DNA of 64,000 nt from Sphingobacterium wenxiniae (GCF_900116225.1 NZ_FOZZ01000005.1:124001-188000); one strand, 5' to 3'; shown: positions 36,160-46,565, counted from the first letter of the stretch. Numbers and translations: made by a program. The notes: generated from the sequence alone by a model not told the origin.

Positions 36160-38085
36160 TTAAACGGTTATCTCTTTAATTAATACTTCTTTAAATTCTT
36201 CGGGACTCATCGAACCGAGTTCGACTGATCCGTGCTTGCGAACAGAAACCGTGCCACTTTCCATCTCTTTCTCCCCTACAATCAACATATATGGGATTTT
36301 TTTGACTTCAGCATCACGAATCTTCCGACCGACCTTCTCATCACGATGGTCAATCAGTCCGCGAATATCGGAATTATTTAGCGATTCTAAAATATTTTTT
36401 GCATAATCTTCATATTTTTCCGACACAGGCAAGACGATAAACTGCTCTGGCGCAAGCCATAACGGAAACTGTCCTGCACAGTGCTCGATCAAAACCGCGA
36501 CAAAACGTTCCAACGAACCGAAAGGCGCTCGGTGGATCATTACCGGCCTGTGTTTCTGGTTATCACTACCGGTATATTCCAATTCAAAGCGTTCCGGTAG
36601 GTTATAATCCACTTGAATAGTCCCTAACTGCCATTTTCGTCCTAAAGCATCTTTCACCATAAAGTCCAACTTCGGACCATAGAAAGCTGCCTCGCCATAT
36701 TCCACCACGGTTGGCAAACCTTTCTCAGCAGAGGCTTCAATGATAGCCGATTCCGCCAGATCCCAGTTCTCATCGGTACCGATATACTTGGCTCTATTTT
36801 CCGGGTCACGCAACGACACCTGCGCCGTAAAATCTTCAAAGCCTAATGCTCCAAATACATACAACACCAAATCGATCACCTTCTTGAACTCATCCTTCAC
36901 CTGATCCGGACGACAGAAAAGGTGGGCATCATCTTGTGTGAATCCTCTTACCCGAGTCAACCCATGAAGCTCACCGGACTGTTCATAACGGTAAACCGTA
37001 CCAAATTCTGCAAAACGCACAGGTAGTTCCTTATAAGAACGTGGTTTTGTTTTGTAGATTTCACAGTGATGCGGACAGTTCATTGGTTTCAAATAGAACT
37101 CTTCGCCTTCTATCGGGGTATGGATTGGCTGGAAAGCATCCGCACCATATTTTTCATAGTGACCTGAAGTCACATACAATTGCTTATGTCCGATATGTGG
37201 TGTTACCACAGGCTCATAACCAGCTTTAACTTGCGCACGCTGTAAAAAATCCTGTAATTTCTGACGTAAAGCTGCTCCTTTTGGCAACCATAGCGGCAAA
37301 CCTGCCCCTACTTTCTCCGAAAATGCGAACAACTCCAACTCTTTACCCAACTTACGATGGTCACGCTTCTTGGCTTCTTCTATGAATTTCAGATAGTCTG
37401 AAAGTTCGGAAGCTTTCGGAAATGTAACGCCGTATATACGTGTCAATTGTTTTCTTGTTTCATCACCACGCCAATATGCTCCTGCAACATTGGTCAACTT
37501 GATCGCTTTGATAAAACCAGTATGTGGAATATGTGGACCACGGCACAGGTCAGTAAAACTACCTTGTGTATAGAAGGTGATTTTTCCGTCTTCTAAATCT
37601 TTGATTAAGTCCAGCTTATATTCATCTCCTTTATCGGTAAAATAGGCTAAAGCATCAGCTTTAGACACGGCTTTGCGATCGAAGGTTTCTTTCTGCTTCG
37701 CCAACTCCAACATCTTATCTTCGATTTGCTTGAAGTCATCGGAAGAAAACTCACGGTCACCAAAGTCTACATCGTAATAAAATCCTGTTTCGATCGCAGG
37801 GCCAATACCAAACTTGATTCCTGGATACAAGGCCTCCAAAGCCTCTGCCAAAAGGTGGGCTGATGAATGCCAAAAAGTAGATTTCCCTTTATCGTCGTTC
37901 CAGGTCAATAATTTCACGGAAGCATCTTCTTCAATCGCACGGGAAGCATCCCATACTTCGCCATTTACTTCTGCTGCCAGCACATTTCTGGCCAATCCTT
38001 CCGAAATAGAAAGGGCAACCTGCATTGCTGTTGTTCCCTTTTCAAACTGACGTACGGAGCCGTCAGGTAATGTAATGTTAATCAT
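36160..38085 (-). CDS. thrS: Threonyl-tRNA synthetase
   Basis: The 641-residue class II synthetase has a TGS domain (about 1-60), the editing domain with [11 protein letters not shown] (about 75; the zinc/catalytic HxxxH) and [19 protein letters not shown] (about 180), the catalytic core with [47 protein letters not shown] and a class II motif 3 ([17 protein letters not shown]), and a C-terminal anticodon-binding domain. It charges tRNA-Thr. It heads the translation operon; its promoter lies at about 38184-38214, leaving a leader of about 95 bases. Confidence 0.98.
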   Translation of the reverse strand: MINITLPDGSVRQFEKGTTAMQVALSISEGLARNVLAAEVNGEVWDASRAIEEDASVKLLTWNDDKGKSTFWHSSAHLLAEALEALYPGIKFGIGPAIETGFYYDVDFGDREFSSDDFKQIEDKMLELAKQKETFDRKAVSKADALAYFTDKGDEYKLDLIKDLEDGKITFYTQGSFTDLCRGPHIPHTGFIKAIKLTNVAGAYWRGDETRKQLTRIYGVTFPKASELSDYLKFIEEAKKRDHRKLGKELELFAFSEKVGAGLPLWLPKGAALRQKLQDFLQRAQVKAGYEPVVTPHIGHKQLYVTSGHYEKYGADAFQPIHTPIEGEEFYLKPMNCPHHCEIYKTKPRSYKELPVRFAEFGTVYRYEQSGELHGLTRVRGFTQDDAHLFCRPDQVKDEFKKVIDLVLYVFGALGFEDFTAQVSLRDPENRAKYIGTDENWDLAESAIIEASAEKGLPTVVEYGEAAFYGPKLDFMVKDALGRKWQLGTIQVDYNLPERFELEYTGSDNQKHRPVMIHRAPFGSLERFVAVLIEHCAGQFPLWLAPEQFIVLPVSEKYEDYAKNILESLNNSDIRGLIDHRDEKVGRKIRDAEVKKIPYMLIVGEKEMESGTVSVRKHGSVELGSMSPEEFKEVLIKEITV

Positions 38086-38183
38086 CTACGAATATGATTT
38101 TTAATTTGTTGAATAATAAAATACAAACCCACAAGGTGTACAATTACCTTGCTACGGAGCTTGCACAAAAAAATTAATAGCTA

Positions 38184-38214
38184 CAAAGATACCGAATAAA
38201 CTTGAAGAAAGAAA
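38184..38214 (-). promoter_or_regulatory. Promoter of the thrS operon
   Basis: On -, TATCTTTG (38191-38184) is a perfect -7 match. A TTTC (38214-38211) lies 19 bases upstream in place of TTTG. The predicted leader contains the short dyad CAAGGT/ACCTTG near 38132-38151, which might take part in autoregulation; no T-box was recognised. Confidence 0.6.
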
Positions 38215-38220
38215 GTGCCA

Positions 38221-40644
38221 TCATGATCCAGCATACAACTTCCTTATAATCACCAAGTGGCTCTTACGGCGAAATTGCTTACCGGCCAAGTCTCGTCCGC
38301 GTACGATCAAAAAATATGACCCGTCTTCTATTAAATCGCCATTCCAATCATTCTGGTAGTCCGAACTGAAATAAACCCTTTTACCGTGCCTATTAAACAC
38401 TTCCAGAGTCACTGGCCCACGGCTCTCAGCGCCAACAATCACAAAGCGATCGTTTATACCATCTCCGTTGGGCGAGAAAACATTCGGAATTAAGAACGCG
38501 GATTCTATTATCCCCCTACCTATATTTGGCCCACCTACCATAGGATTATCTGGCTCCTCTGTTTCTGGCTCATTAACCACAGGCATACCTTCTACCAGCA
38601 TAACCTGCATATTTGCTAAAATATTATTACAGCCTCTACCAAGACCATTTTCGGTACAATCTTCATAAATATTTCGTCGATTTTTCATTGACAGCGAAAC
38701 ATCCGTTGCATCTGGATCTGTCGTATCCAGATCACGCAACAGGCTCGCCTCCAAATGCAAAGCTCCATAAAATTCCTCTGCAAGCTCCTGTGGCACTTTC
38801 ACATGAAGAACATATTGTACCTCACAGCCGACAGGAATATGCAAATGTAACTTTAACACACCTTCCTCCGCAACCTTATCTGTTTCTCTGGCACATGAAG
38901 AATAGAGTTTTACATCTTCTAACGTAAGCAATTCGGGAATACGGATCATCAATACTGCATCTTCTGCTTGTGAAGGCCCGTAGTTCTTAGCCCATAAAGT
39001 ATAAGAAAAAGACTCGCCTTCTGTAACCAACAAGCTGCTTGGTTGAATCTCTTCCACCGCAAGATCCATTACATTTACCGTAATTTGTTTTTCTACACGT
39101 TGTATACTTTGTGCTGTAAAAGCCCAAGTATCCATCCCCTTGTTATTTCCAAAACTATACGACCCATAGTTATCATTTCCGGAATAAAGCCAGTTAATAT
39201 CTGTATCAGCGTATGTGCCCCATTTGTGTCCATTGACCGCACTGGAAATCCCTTCCTTATTTACCACGGGCTTAGACATCTCACCCGACTTTCCGGCAGA
39301 GACTTCCGAATCATCCCAATACACCTTAGTAGGCTTAAACAGATTTTCTTCAATCATCTCTTCAATCAAGATCCCCATAGGATTTATTTCCATATCCAAG
39401 TATGGGAAATGAACCTCTCCGCCTAACGAAGCGACCTCTACTACCACCCCATAGTTTCCACCTTCTGACATGAACTTCCCCGCCCCATCCAAGCCATCCC
39501 AAAAATATTCATTACGGCCAACCTGTGCCTGGACTGTAAACTCCCTTTTTGCAAACCGAGCCACAGCACCTGCCTTAACTACATGGTCAACACTAAGCTT
39601 ATAAATGCCTGCTTGATTCGTCTCAAAAGAAATAAGACTTCCTTTCCGACCTAGTTTATTCTCCGTACCTTCAATACCAACAATTCTTATGTTTTCTATT
39701 CGGATAGAATTGCTCTTTTTCGTGTAAAGCCAAGTATTTTCTCCTGGAAATGCACCGCTTGCATAGGCTGGCATATCCTTATCAGGAAATGTATAAAACA
39801 TTTTATGTGTTACGTTTCCTCCGCTATCTTCGGCTGTAGGATTGTGAATACTATTGTGGTATTTTGAGGTATTGATGCTCTTATAGAGTGGATTGCCTTC
39901 TGTATCTAAAAAACCTTTATTGTTAACGAAATAAGAGAAATGTATACCGTTACTCCCATTACCGTGTACTCTGTAAACATGGCCATCATCTGTCAGCACA
40001 TAATTTGTTCCGTGGAATGCTCCCTCTGCATTGGACATTTTTTTTGAATGTATACGAAGCGTTAGTATATTAGTAAACACACGTCCCGAAATCCATCGAT
40101 TGTCTTGACTATCCCTTACAGAGACATCCCAGGCCACTACATATTCCATTGTGGGTTGAACCCAGTCCTTACTAACAGGAATATCTGGAACATCAAAATC
40201 ACTATTGGACATGGCATATTCACCAAAAGGCGAAAAAAACTCCACGCTCCATATCCCAATCTCTGAAGAAGAAACCTTTATTTCATAAGGATCGTACCCC
40301 ACTCGTGGCCCCTGTATCTCGGCACGTAGCGTTCCCTCGCCCCTATCCATGATACGTCCCACATTGTTGGCTGATGTTTTATAAACCTTACCTGAAGGTG
40401 AAGTTACACGTATACGTCCCAAGCCCATATTTTGTGCACTGGATGCTACAGCAATAACCTCTCCCTCTTCCGCATAGACATAATGCTTCCCTAATGTCCC
40501 AAAAGGGCTATCATTCAAGGGATTAACACTTTCTAGGAAAGCTCTGTTACCTTTCCCATTTCCATAAAACTCCTTTGACCCATCGGCATACAGATAACCC
40601 ATAGATGAACAAAGGAGGACAATTAGACACAGACTCCATTTCAT
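38221..40644 (-). CDS. Type IX-secreted surface protein with type B sorting domain
   Basis: The 807-residue secreted protein has a signal peptide (about residues 1-21). The first ~530 residues contain beta-rich sequence I cannot assign; about 540-650 is DUF11-like (EGESFSYTLWAKNYGPSQAEDAVLM). The last ~75 residues are a gliding-motility-associated type B sorting domain (IPNVFSPNGDGINDRFVI...VFNRHGKRVYFSSDYQNDWNG). It is about one fifth the length of the adhesin at 21.6-32.6 kb, whose DUF11 and sorting domains it shares. No PorP/SprF gene is adjacent, so it may use a partner from elsewhere. Confidence 0.88.
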   Translation of the reverse strand: MKWSLCLIVLLCSSMGYLYADGSKEFYGNGKGNRAFLESVNPLNDSPFGTLGKHYVYAEEGEVIAVASSAQNMGLGRIRVTSPSGKVYKTSANNVGRIMDRGEGTLRAEIQGPRVGYDPYEIKVSSSEIGIWSVEFFSPFGEYAMSNSDFDVPDIPVSKDWVQPTMEYVVAWDVSVRDSQDNRWISGRVFTNILTLRIHSKKMSNAEGAFHGTNYVLTDDGHVYRVHGNGSNGIHFSYFVNNKGFLDTEGNPLYKSINTSKYHNSIHNPTAEDSGGNVTHKMFYTFPDKDMPAYASGAFPGENTWLYTKKSNSIRIENIRIVGIEGTENKLGRKGSLISFETNQAGIYKLSVDHVVKAGAVARFAKREFTVQAQVGRNEYFWDGLDGAGKFMSEGGNYGVVVEVASLGGEVHFPYLDMEINPMGILIEEMIEENLFKPTKVYWDDSEVSAGKSGEMSKPVVNKEGISSAVNGHKWGTYADTDINWLYSGNDNYGSYSFGNNKGMDTWAFTAQSIQRVEKQITVNVMDLAVEEIQPSSLLVTEGESFSYTLWAKNYGPSQAEDAVLMIRIPELLTLEDVKLYSSCARETDKVAEEGVLKLHLHIPVGCEVQYVLHVKVPQELAEEFYGALHLEASLLRDLDTTDPDATDVSLSMKNRRNIYEDCTENGLGRGCNNILANMQVMLVEGMPVVNEPETEEPDNPMVGGPNIGRGIIESAFLIPNVFSPNGDGINDRFVIVGAESRGPVTLEVFNRHGKRVYFSSDYQNDWNGDLIEDGSYFLIVRGRDLAGKQFRRKSHLVIIRKLYAGS

Positions 40645-41160
40645 AGATGACCTCCATAGGATAACGCTACGTTAAATGTAGTAAATATTCTACAAATATG
40701 AAATTTTTGTAGCCAAAAATCTACATGAATACAAAAGGGCAATACAAATCATTTTTTGGATCCTCGCCTAATTCTGCTCTCTTACCAAGTAACGACCAGC
40801 ACATTTGCTATATAACGATTTGAGAAAACGTGAGACAAATCATTTTTACTAAAAAGTAATTACGACCAAAGTAATAGTGACTATGACAGCGAATTTAAAA
40901 AAATCGTATCTTTGTCCACTTATTTAAAATGAGGCTTATAGCAATAGGCAATAAGCCTTAAATAAATTATACAGATACTTACGGTTTATAGCTTACAGCT
41001 TAAAGCCACAAACTTTAAAATAGAGTGATGGTGGTTATGGTAGTGAAGATAGTGATAGAGTTTACATTAGCTGGCGCATGCGTTTCGCGTGTACCTCAGT
41101 AGTACTACTTCCATCACGTCCATGACTTCGTTCTCTTCTATAACTTTTAAAACACACAAC
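40645..41160. other. 516-base divergent intergenic region
   Basis: No gene was seen. It holds the promoter region for the 38.2 kb surface gene on - and, on +, a perfect -7 box (TATCTTTG at 40907-40914), about 250 bases before queE. The intervening leader contains AGGCTTAT/ATAAGCCT (near 40932-40958) and a G/A-rich imperfect repeat (about 41025-41055). I did not recognise a preQ1 riboswitch. Confidence 0.55.
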
Positions 41161-41784
41161 ATGGCAAGGCAAGTCCCAGAGGACGGAAGTCTGCTTCCTT
41201 TAATGGAAGAATTTTACACGATACAAGGAGAAGGGTATCACACAGGCAAAGCAGCTTATTTCATCCGCTTAGGAGGTTGTGATGTGGGGTGTCATTGGTG
41301 CGATGTGAAGGAAAGCTGGGATGCAGAACTGCATCCATTGACTCCTGCTGATGAAATCATCGAAAATGCTAAAAAATATCCTGCAAAAACTGTTGTTATT
41401 ACCGGCGGAGAGCCACTGATCTACAATCTGGATTATCTAACCCGGGGTTTAAAAGAGGCCGGCATACAAACGTTCATCGAAACTTCTGGCGCTTACACGC
41501 TTTCCGGTTACTGGGACTGGATATGCCTATCACCAAAAAAATTCAAAGGTCCTCGCCCCGATGTGCTTAATGCTGCAGGGGAGCTAAAAGTAATCGTATT
41601 CAACAAAAGCGATTTTCAATGGGCAGAAGAACATGCGCGCTTTGTCGGCAAGAATTGTAAACTATACCTGCAACCGGAGTGGTCTAAAGCTGCGGAAATG
41701 ACCCCGCTCATCATTGATTACGTCAAAGAGCATCCGCAATGGGAGATTTCTTTACAGACACATAAGTATTTGAATATACCGTAA
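41161..41784 (+). CDS. queE: 7-carboxy-7-deazaguanine synthase
   Basis: The 207-residue radical-SAM enzyme contracts 6-carboxy-tetrahydropterin to 7-carboxy-7-deazaguanine in queuosine synthesis. The cluster-binding motif CDVGCHWC (C-x3-C-x2-C) is near residue 40, followed by VVITGGEPLIYNLD. It is short for radical-SAM enzymes but normal for QueE. The ATG at 41161 is used; a longer in-frame extension to 41089 is low-complexity and unlike QueE. A long leader runs back to the promoter near 40910. No other que gene is in the window. Confidence 0.94.
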   Translation: MARQVPEDGSLLPLMEEFYTIQGEGYHTGKAAYFIRLGGCDVGCHWCDVKESWDAELHPLTPADEIIENAKKYPAKTVVITGGEPLIYNLDYLTRGLKEAGIQTFIETSGAYTLSGYWDWICLSPKKFKGPRPDVLNAAGELKVIVFNKSDFQWAEEHARFVGKNCKLYLQPEWSKAAEMTPLIIDYVKEHPQWEISLQTHKYLNIP

Positions 41785-42029
41785 TTAGTTAACTAAATAA
41801 TTAATCACTTGTCTTCGTTTGAAACGAAGATGTTCATACGTTATACTCTACTCTCGTCTTCGTTTCAAACGAGGATGTCTTACCTCATACTCGTTACCGC
41901 TCTACTCAAACGAGTACGAGTGGCAATACTTCAACAGTTAATTAATCAATCAACCACCTAAACGATTAATCAATTAAAACAATTAATCAAAATAACAATA
42001 TCTTTGTCTAGCGAACAGGCTCTCTAATT
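41785..42029. repeat. Intergenic direct/inverted repeats (GTCTTCGTTT ... AAACGA)
   Basis: Two direct copies of GTCTTCGTTT[G/C]AAACGAnGATGT lie at 41811-41832 and 41856-41878. Each is itself a near-perfect dyad, so this is a direct repeat of inverted repeats; a related CAAACGAGTACGAG follows near 41907. The rest is AT-rich with many TTAATCAA repeats. Confidence 0.7.
41999..42006 (+). promoter_or_regulatory. -7 box for the second TPR/PD40/OmpA gene
   Basis: TATCTTTG lies 23 bases before the ATG at 42030. No TTTG is placed at the expected distance upstream, so the assignment rests on the -7 match only. Confidence 0.45.
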
Positions 42030-43916
42030 ATGGTAAGTCCAAAGGTTTTGATTTTTATTATCTGCTTTATGTCGTTTCAGGCTATTGCACAGAAGCCTTC
42101 TGCTAACAAAAAGGCGCAATCGGCATTTCTGGAGGCTAACAAAGCACTTCGGCTCCAACAACATGAAAAAGCTGAGCAATTGTTACTTGAGGCTGTATCA
42201 CACGACCAGCATTTTGCCACGGCCTTTCAACAGCTAGGTGACATCTATCGTAAAAACGAACAATATGAAAAAGCTATATATCCTTACCAACAGGTATTGA
42301 GTAATGATCCCAGCTTAACCCCTTTAACGCATTTCGGGTTAGGAGAATCCTTACTGTTTACCGGACAATATGCCTTAGCAGAAGAGCACTTAAAAAAATA
42401 TGGCAATGCTAATTTATCCGAGAAAAGCCGACAGTTAGTCAATAAATATTTAGCCGATTGTGCCTTTAGTCTAGCAAACGTCAATCATGGTATTCCTTAT
42501 TCCTTAAACAAACTTGGCCCGCAGATTAATACGGTAGATGATGAGTATTTCCCAAAACTCACTGCCGACAATAAGACCATTATCTTTACAAGAAAAACAA
42601 AAAATCAGGAAAATTTTTATGAAAGCACACTCATAAATGGTCAATGGACAGAAGCTCAAAAACTTATGGGCGACATCAATTCTGAAAATTTTAATGAAGG
42701 AGCACATTGTATCTCTCCCGACGGGAAATACCTATTCTTTACGGGTTGCAACTGGCCCAATGGATTAGGCAGCTGCGATATATACGTCTCCAAGCAGGAA
42801 AACGGCTTATGGGGAGCACCCCACAATTTGGGATCCCCCATCAACACACGAGGCTGGGAATCGCAACCTGCTATCTCCGCAGATGGCAAAACGCTCTATT
42901 TTGTTAGCAATCGAAATGGTGGCATAGGTGGTTATGACATCTATAAAAGTGTTTTAAAAGATGATGGCACTTGGGGTGTAGCCCAGAACCTTGGCCCGAA
43001 CATCAATACCCCCTTTGATGAAAGTGCACCATATATACATGCAGACAACCAAACCCTATACTTTGCCTCAAACGGATGGCCGGGCTTTGGGCGCAAAGAT
43101 ATCTTCAAAAGCCAACAAGACAGTATGGGAAACTGGAGCGAACCCCAAAACTTAGGTAGCACCATTAATAATTTTCGTGATCAGATGGCACTCCATGTAA
43201 GTATGAATGGCAGAATCGGCCACTTAGCCTCCCAAGACAGCCTGGGACAACAGGACATTTATACCTTTGCGTTACCGGATAACACGCGTCCTAAGACCGT
43301 TGCCTATATACATGGAAAAATTATGGATGCACAAAACCGGGAACCGTTGGAAGCTCGTATACAGGTCACGGAAATCCTATCCGACAAAATTATATTCGAA
43401 GATCGAAGCGATTATATAGATGGTGGTTTCCTTGCAACCCTACCTTTGGGGAGTGACTATGCTGTACATATACAGAGGGAAGGCTATCTTTTTGAGTCCC
43501 AGACTTATCTTTTAAAGGACAGTAGCCATGCCGATGAACGATTTGAATCTGAAATTTTATTGAAGCGCATCGAAAAAGGCGCTACCGGCACATTAAACAA
43601 TATTTATTTTGCCGTTAATAAATTTGACCTCTTACCCGAATCTACCATCGACTTGAAAATGTTGGTGTACTTCTTGAAGATGAACCCTCAGATATGTATT
43701 GAAATTAGCGGACATACGGACAATACCGGAAAAGCAGAGGCCAACCAAACCCTTTCGGAAAACAGAGCCAAGTCTGTACAGCATTTCCTCTATCAAAACG
43801 GAATTGAATATAATCGCATCACGACAAAGGGTTACGGACAGACTGCTCCTATAGCAGATAACAATACCGAAGAAGGCAAAAGGTTAAACCGCAGAACAGA
43901 ATTCAAGGTTCTATAA
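42030..43916 (+). CDS. TPR/PD40/OmpA protein (second PorE-like paralogue)
   Basis: The 628-residue envelope protein has a signal peptide (MVSPKVLIFIICFMSF..., cut near residue 21), TPR-like helices (about 25-145; FQQLGDIYRKNEQYEKAI), PD40 beta-propeller repeats (about 165-400; LYFVSNRNGGIGGYDIYKS, LYFASNGWPGFGRKDIFKS), a carboxypeptidase-regulatory-like domain (about 420-505) and an OmpA C-terminal domain (about 510-628; YFAVNKFDLLPES, ISGHTDNTGKAEANQ). The domain order matches PorE, as for the gene at 18.6 kb, but this one stands alone. A -7 box (TATCTTTG) lies at 41999-42006, 23 bases before the start. Confidence 0.9.
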   Translation: MVSPKVLIFIICFMSFQAIAQKPSANKKAQSAFLEANKALRLQQHEKAEQLLLEAVSHDQHFATAFQQLGDIYRKNEQYEKAIYPYQQVLSNDPSLTPLTHFGLGESLLFTGQYALAEEHLKKYGNANLSEKSRQLVNKYLADCAFSLANVNHGIPYSLNKLGPQINTVDDEYFPKLTADNKTIIFTRKTKNQENFYESTLINGQWTEAQKLMGDINSENFNEGAHCISPDGKYLFFTGCNWPNGLGSCDIYVSKQENGLWGAPHNLGSPINTRGWESQPAISADGKTLYFVSNRNGGIGGYDIYKSVLKDDGTWGVAQNLGPNINTPFDESAPYIHADNQTLYFASNGWPGFGRKDIFKSQQDSMGNWSEPQNLGSTINNFRDQMALHVSMNGRIGHLASQDSLGQQDIYTFALPDNTRPKTVAYIHGKIMDAQNREPLEARIQVTEILSDKIIFEDRSDYIDGGFLATLPLGSDYAVHIQREGYLFESQTYLLKDSSHADERFESEILLKRIEKGATGTLNNIYFAVNKFDLLPESTIDLKMLVYFLKMNPQICIEISGHTDNTGKAEANQTLSENRAKSVQHFLYQNGIEYNRITTKGYGQTAPIADNNTEEGKRLNRRTEFKVL

Positions 43917-43940
43917 TTTTTTTAGGGTTTTCTAAAAACC

Positions 43941-43988
43941 GAAACATCATCAGATTGCTTCGTTTCCTCGCAATGACGATGATGTTTC
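43941..43988. terminator. Hairpin between convergent genes
   Basis: Arms GAAACATCATC (43941-43951) and GATGATGTTTC (43978-43988) with an inner ATTGC...GCAAT dyad. It probably terminates the OmpA gene from the left and the Gfo/Idh gene from the right, though no clean U-run is present. Confidence 0.6.
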
Positions 43989-44023
43989 TGTTTGCGAACC
44001 TTTTTAGGTAGACTCAAGAAAAA

Positions 44024-45091
44024 TTACAGAAAAACCACTTGTCCGGTTTTCACGGACTCATCACAAGCAAGCGCTATTTTTAAGCTGTTTAGCGCATCTT
44101 GCATGGATTTAGAAAGATCGATATTTTCGTGTATAGCTTTAAGAAAAAAAGCTTGTTCACGATTGCACAGTTCCTGATGATTAGGTTCATCCTGAAGGTC
44201 TAGCCATTCATCCGGTCTGGTAAACGCATTCTTAGCGTCAATATCTGCATAGTGTACACGAATAGATTCGGTTTGAGTGTGCGCTTCTACGGAATCAGAC
44301 TTTCCTGTCCCACTGGCTTCCTTCGCCACGATAGACGCTGAGCCTTTCGGCCCTATTACATCCTTAACAAAAAACGCAGTTTCAGAAATCATCGGCCCCC
44401 AACCTGCTTCATACCAACCTACAGAACCGTCGGCAAAACGTATCTGCAGTTGTCCGTAATTATAATTATCAGTAGGAATATCGTTCGTTAATCGAGCTCC
44501 AATGGCTGTCACCTGCACAGGTTTCGCTTCTGTCATCTGACACATCACATCAATGTAGTGCACCCCACAGTCTACAATAGGACTTAAGCTCTTCATGAGG
44601 TTGCGATGTACGTCCCACATATAGCCATGGCTTTGCTGGTTCAAATTCATCCGAAACACCAAAGGCGTTCCCAAAGTCTTTCCTACTTCGATGAATTTCA
44701 TCCATGAAGGATGATGTCGAAGGATATAGCCTACCACGAGCTTCTTATTCGCTTTGACCGCCGCATCAATTACGCGCTGTGCACCGATCACCGTATCTGC
44801 TAGCGGTTTTTCTATGAACACATGTGCCCCTGCTTCAAAAGATTTAACGGCGTATTCTTCATGTGTATCAGGATATGTCGAGATACATACCGCATCTGGA
44901 TTTGTCGTTGTCAATGCAATATCAAAATCATCAAACAGCGCATAATCTGTCCCTAATGACTCATTAAGCTTTACCTTGCTTTCTCCCCGAGAAACAAGCC
45001 CAATGATTTCAAATTCCGGAGACAAATGATAGGCTGTAGCATGGGATGCTCCCATATTACCACACCCTACAACTAAAATTTTTATTTTCAA
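44024..45091 (-). CDS. Gfo/Idh/MocA family oxidoreductase
   Basis: The 355-residue cytoplasmic dehydrogenase has an N-terminal Rossmann fold (KIKILVVGCGNMGASHATAY) and the family motif FIEKPLADTV near residue 95, with the catalytic-type Lys. It likely oxidises or reduces a sugar, inositol or sugar acid with NAD(P). The substrate cannot be fixed. It is the second of two neighbouring family members on -, 82 bases after the Tat-exported one. Confidence 0.9.
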   Translation of the reverse strand: MKIKILVVGCGNMGASHATAYHLSPEFEIIGLVSRGESKVKLNESLGTDYALFDDFDIALTTTNPDAVCISTYPDTHEEYAVKSFEAGAHVFIEKPLADTVIGAQRVIDAAVKANKKLVVGYILRHHPSWMKFIEVGKTLGTPLVFRMNLNQQSHGYMWDVHRNLMKSLSPIVDCGVHYIDVMCQMTEAKPVQVTAIGARLTNDIPTDNYNYGQLQIRFADGSVGWYEAGWGPMISETAFFVKDVIGPKGSASIVAKEASGTGKSDSVEAHTQTESIRVHYADIDAKNAFTRPDEWLDLQDEPNHQELCNREQAFFLKAIHENIDLSKSMQDALNSLKIALACDESVKTGQVVFL

Positions 45092-45173
45092 ATCAGTAGT
45101 TATTTAATAGTAAGTGGACAGTAGTCAGTGGTAAGTTAAACACTTAACCAACTAAGCCATAACCAATTAACAG

Positions 45174-46451
45174 TTAAACAAACTTATAATGTCCCGGTCT
45201 GGCAATAGCTAACTCATCTGCCGTCATATTCCAATGGTAGTCTTCTGCTGCCGGCCCCAACACTTCTTTGGAATTAATAACCTCGTCATACGAAATAGCT
45301 CTTCCTGAATAAGCTGAAAGTCGTCCCCAAATAGCCAATAGTGTAGACTTGGCCATATAGTCATCTATTAAGGGTTCTTTCGCACGAATAGCTTTGAACA
45401 ACTCGTCATGCTGCGTTTGGTACATATTGTTCAACCTTTCCGTATTCTTCCAAGGATGTTCACCAAACAATTCATACTTACTATTGATAGCGACGTCAGC
45501 ATAGCCCTTTGTTCCCATCACTTCTACCGTATTACGATTCGTTGTACCATTTTGCTGTCTTCCGAAATGCATGCCTTTCAATCCATCGCGATACTGATAC
45601 TCTACGGCAAAATGATCAAATACATTCCCAAGTGCATTCCACGGTCTACTCTGGCGACCACCAGTTGCCGTCACTTGTACAGGGAGTTCATTATGTAAGA
45701 GCCAAGACATATAATCAATGCTATGGACTGTCTGTTCTACAATCATATCTCCTCCATAGCGTTGATAATAAAACCAATTACGCAATTGGTACACCAGATC
45801 ACTCCATTGAGGCTGTCTTTCTTTATAGGTCAGTTCACCACCATACCTAAAAGTAGTGATAGACTTAATATCACCAATATCACCATTGTGGATGCGCGAT
45901 ACAATCTCCCGGTTAGGGAAAGAATAACGAAAACAAAATCCACTGACCACACAGAGGTTCTTTGACTTTGCCAGCTGAATGGCCTCCTCGACCTGATGGA
46001 TTCCTGGTATGTCTACAGCAACCGGTTTTTCGCAGAACACATGCTTACCTTCCTGAATAGCTAACGCCAAGTGTGCAGGCCTAAAGTTGGGTGGTGCACA
46101 TAATAAAACCACATCTACCTTGGATTTAATCAACCGCTCATAGGCATCAAACCCAATAAAAGACGTTTTCTCATTGACAGCAATGCGGTCACCATATTTT
46201 GCCTTCAAAGCTGTTAGGGTTTCTTGCAAATTATCCTCAAAAATATCTGCCAAAGCTGTCACTTGCACATCTGGGTCGGCATCCAGTGCTTGAAAAATAG
46301 CTCCTGTTCCCCGCCCCCCACAGCCAATCAACCCGACTTTCAACACTTTATTTTTCTGTCCTGCTTCTTCTGCAAAAATATTGTTACTCAAGGCAGCAGC
46401 TCCCAGTATCATTCCACTACTCTTCAAAAATTCTCTTCTATTTGTTGTCAT
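45174..46451 (-). CDS. Tat-exported Gfo/Idh/MocA family oxidoreductase
   Basis: The 425-residue protein has a twin-arginine signal (NRREFLKSSGMILGAAALS) and the Rossmann motif KVGLIGCGGRGTGAIFQA. It shares the EKP catalytic motif (FCEKPVAVD) with its neighbour. Secreted members are abundant in Bacteroidota and often act in glycan or sugar-acid breakdown in the periplasm. It is preceded by a short AT-rich gap, diverging from the DUF819 gene. Confidence 0.92.
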   Translation of the reverse strand: MTTNRREFLKSSGMILGAAALSNNIFAEEAGQKNKVLKVGLIGCGGRGTGAIFQALDADPDVQVTALADIFEDNLQETLTALKAKYGDRIAVNEKTSFIGFDAYERLIKSKVDVVLLCAPPNFRPAHLALAIQEGKHVFCEKPVAVDIPGIHQVEEAIQLAKSKNLCVVSGFCFRYSFPNREIVSRIHNGDIGDIKSITTFRYGGELTYKERQPQWSDLVYQLRNWFYYQRYGGDMIVEQTVHSIDYMSWLLHNELPVQVTATGGRQSRPWNALGNVFDHFAVEYQYRDGLKGMHFGRQQNGTTNRNTVEVMGTKGYADVAINSKYELFGEHPWKNTERLNNMYQTQHDELFKAIRAKEPLIDDYMAKSTLLAIWGRLSAYSGRAISYDEVINSKEVLGPAAEDYHWNMTADELAIARPGHYKFV

Positions 46452-46565
46452 TTTTAGTTTAAGTTGCCTTTATTTTGCATTTTTATGCACGAATCACAAA
46501 TAAACACTTGCAAATCGGGATATAATATCTAATTTCACTTCCAAATTAATAATAAACTGAACATT

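Noticed and set aside
38132-38151. tRNA-like or T-box leader of thrS
   Set aside because: Only a 6-bp dyad is visible; there is no T-box sequence, and T-boxes are not expected in this phylum.
40907-41160. preQ1 riboswitch in the queE leader
   Set aside because: The leader is long, but the expected short pseudoknot signature could not be found; only weak repeats are present.
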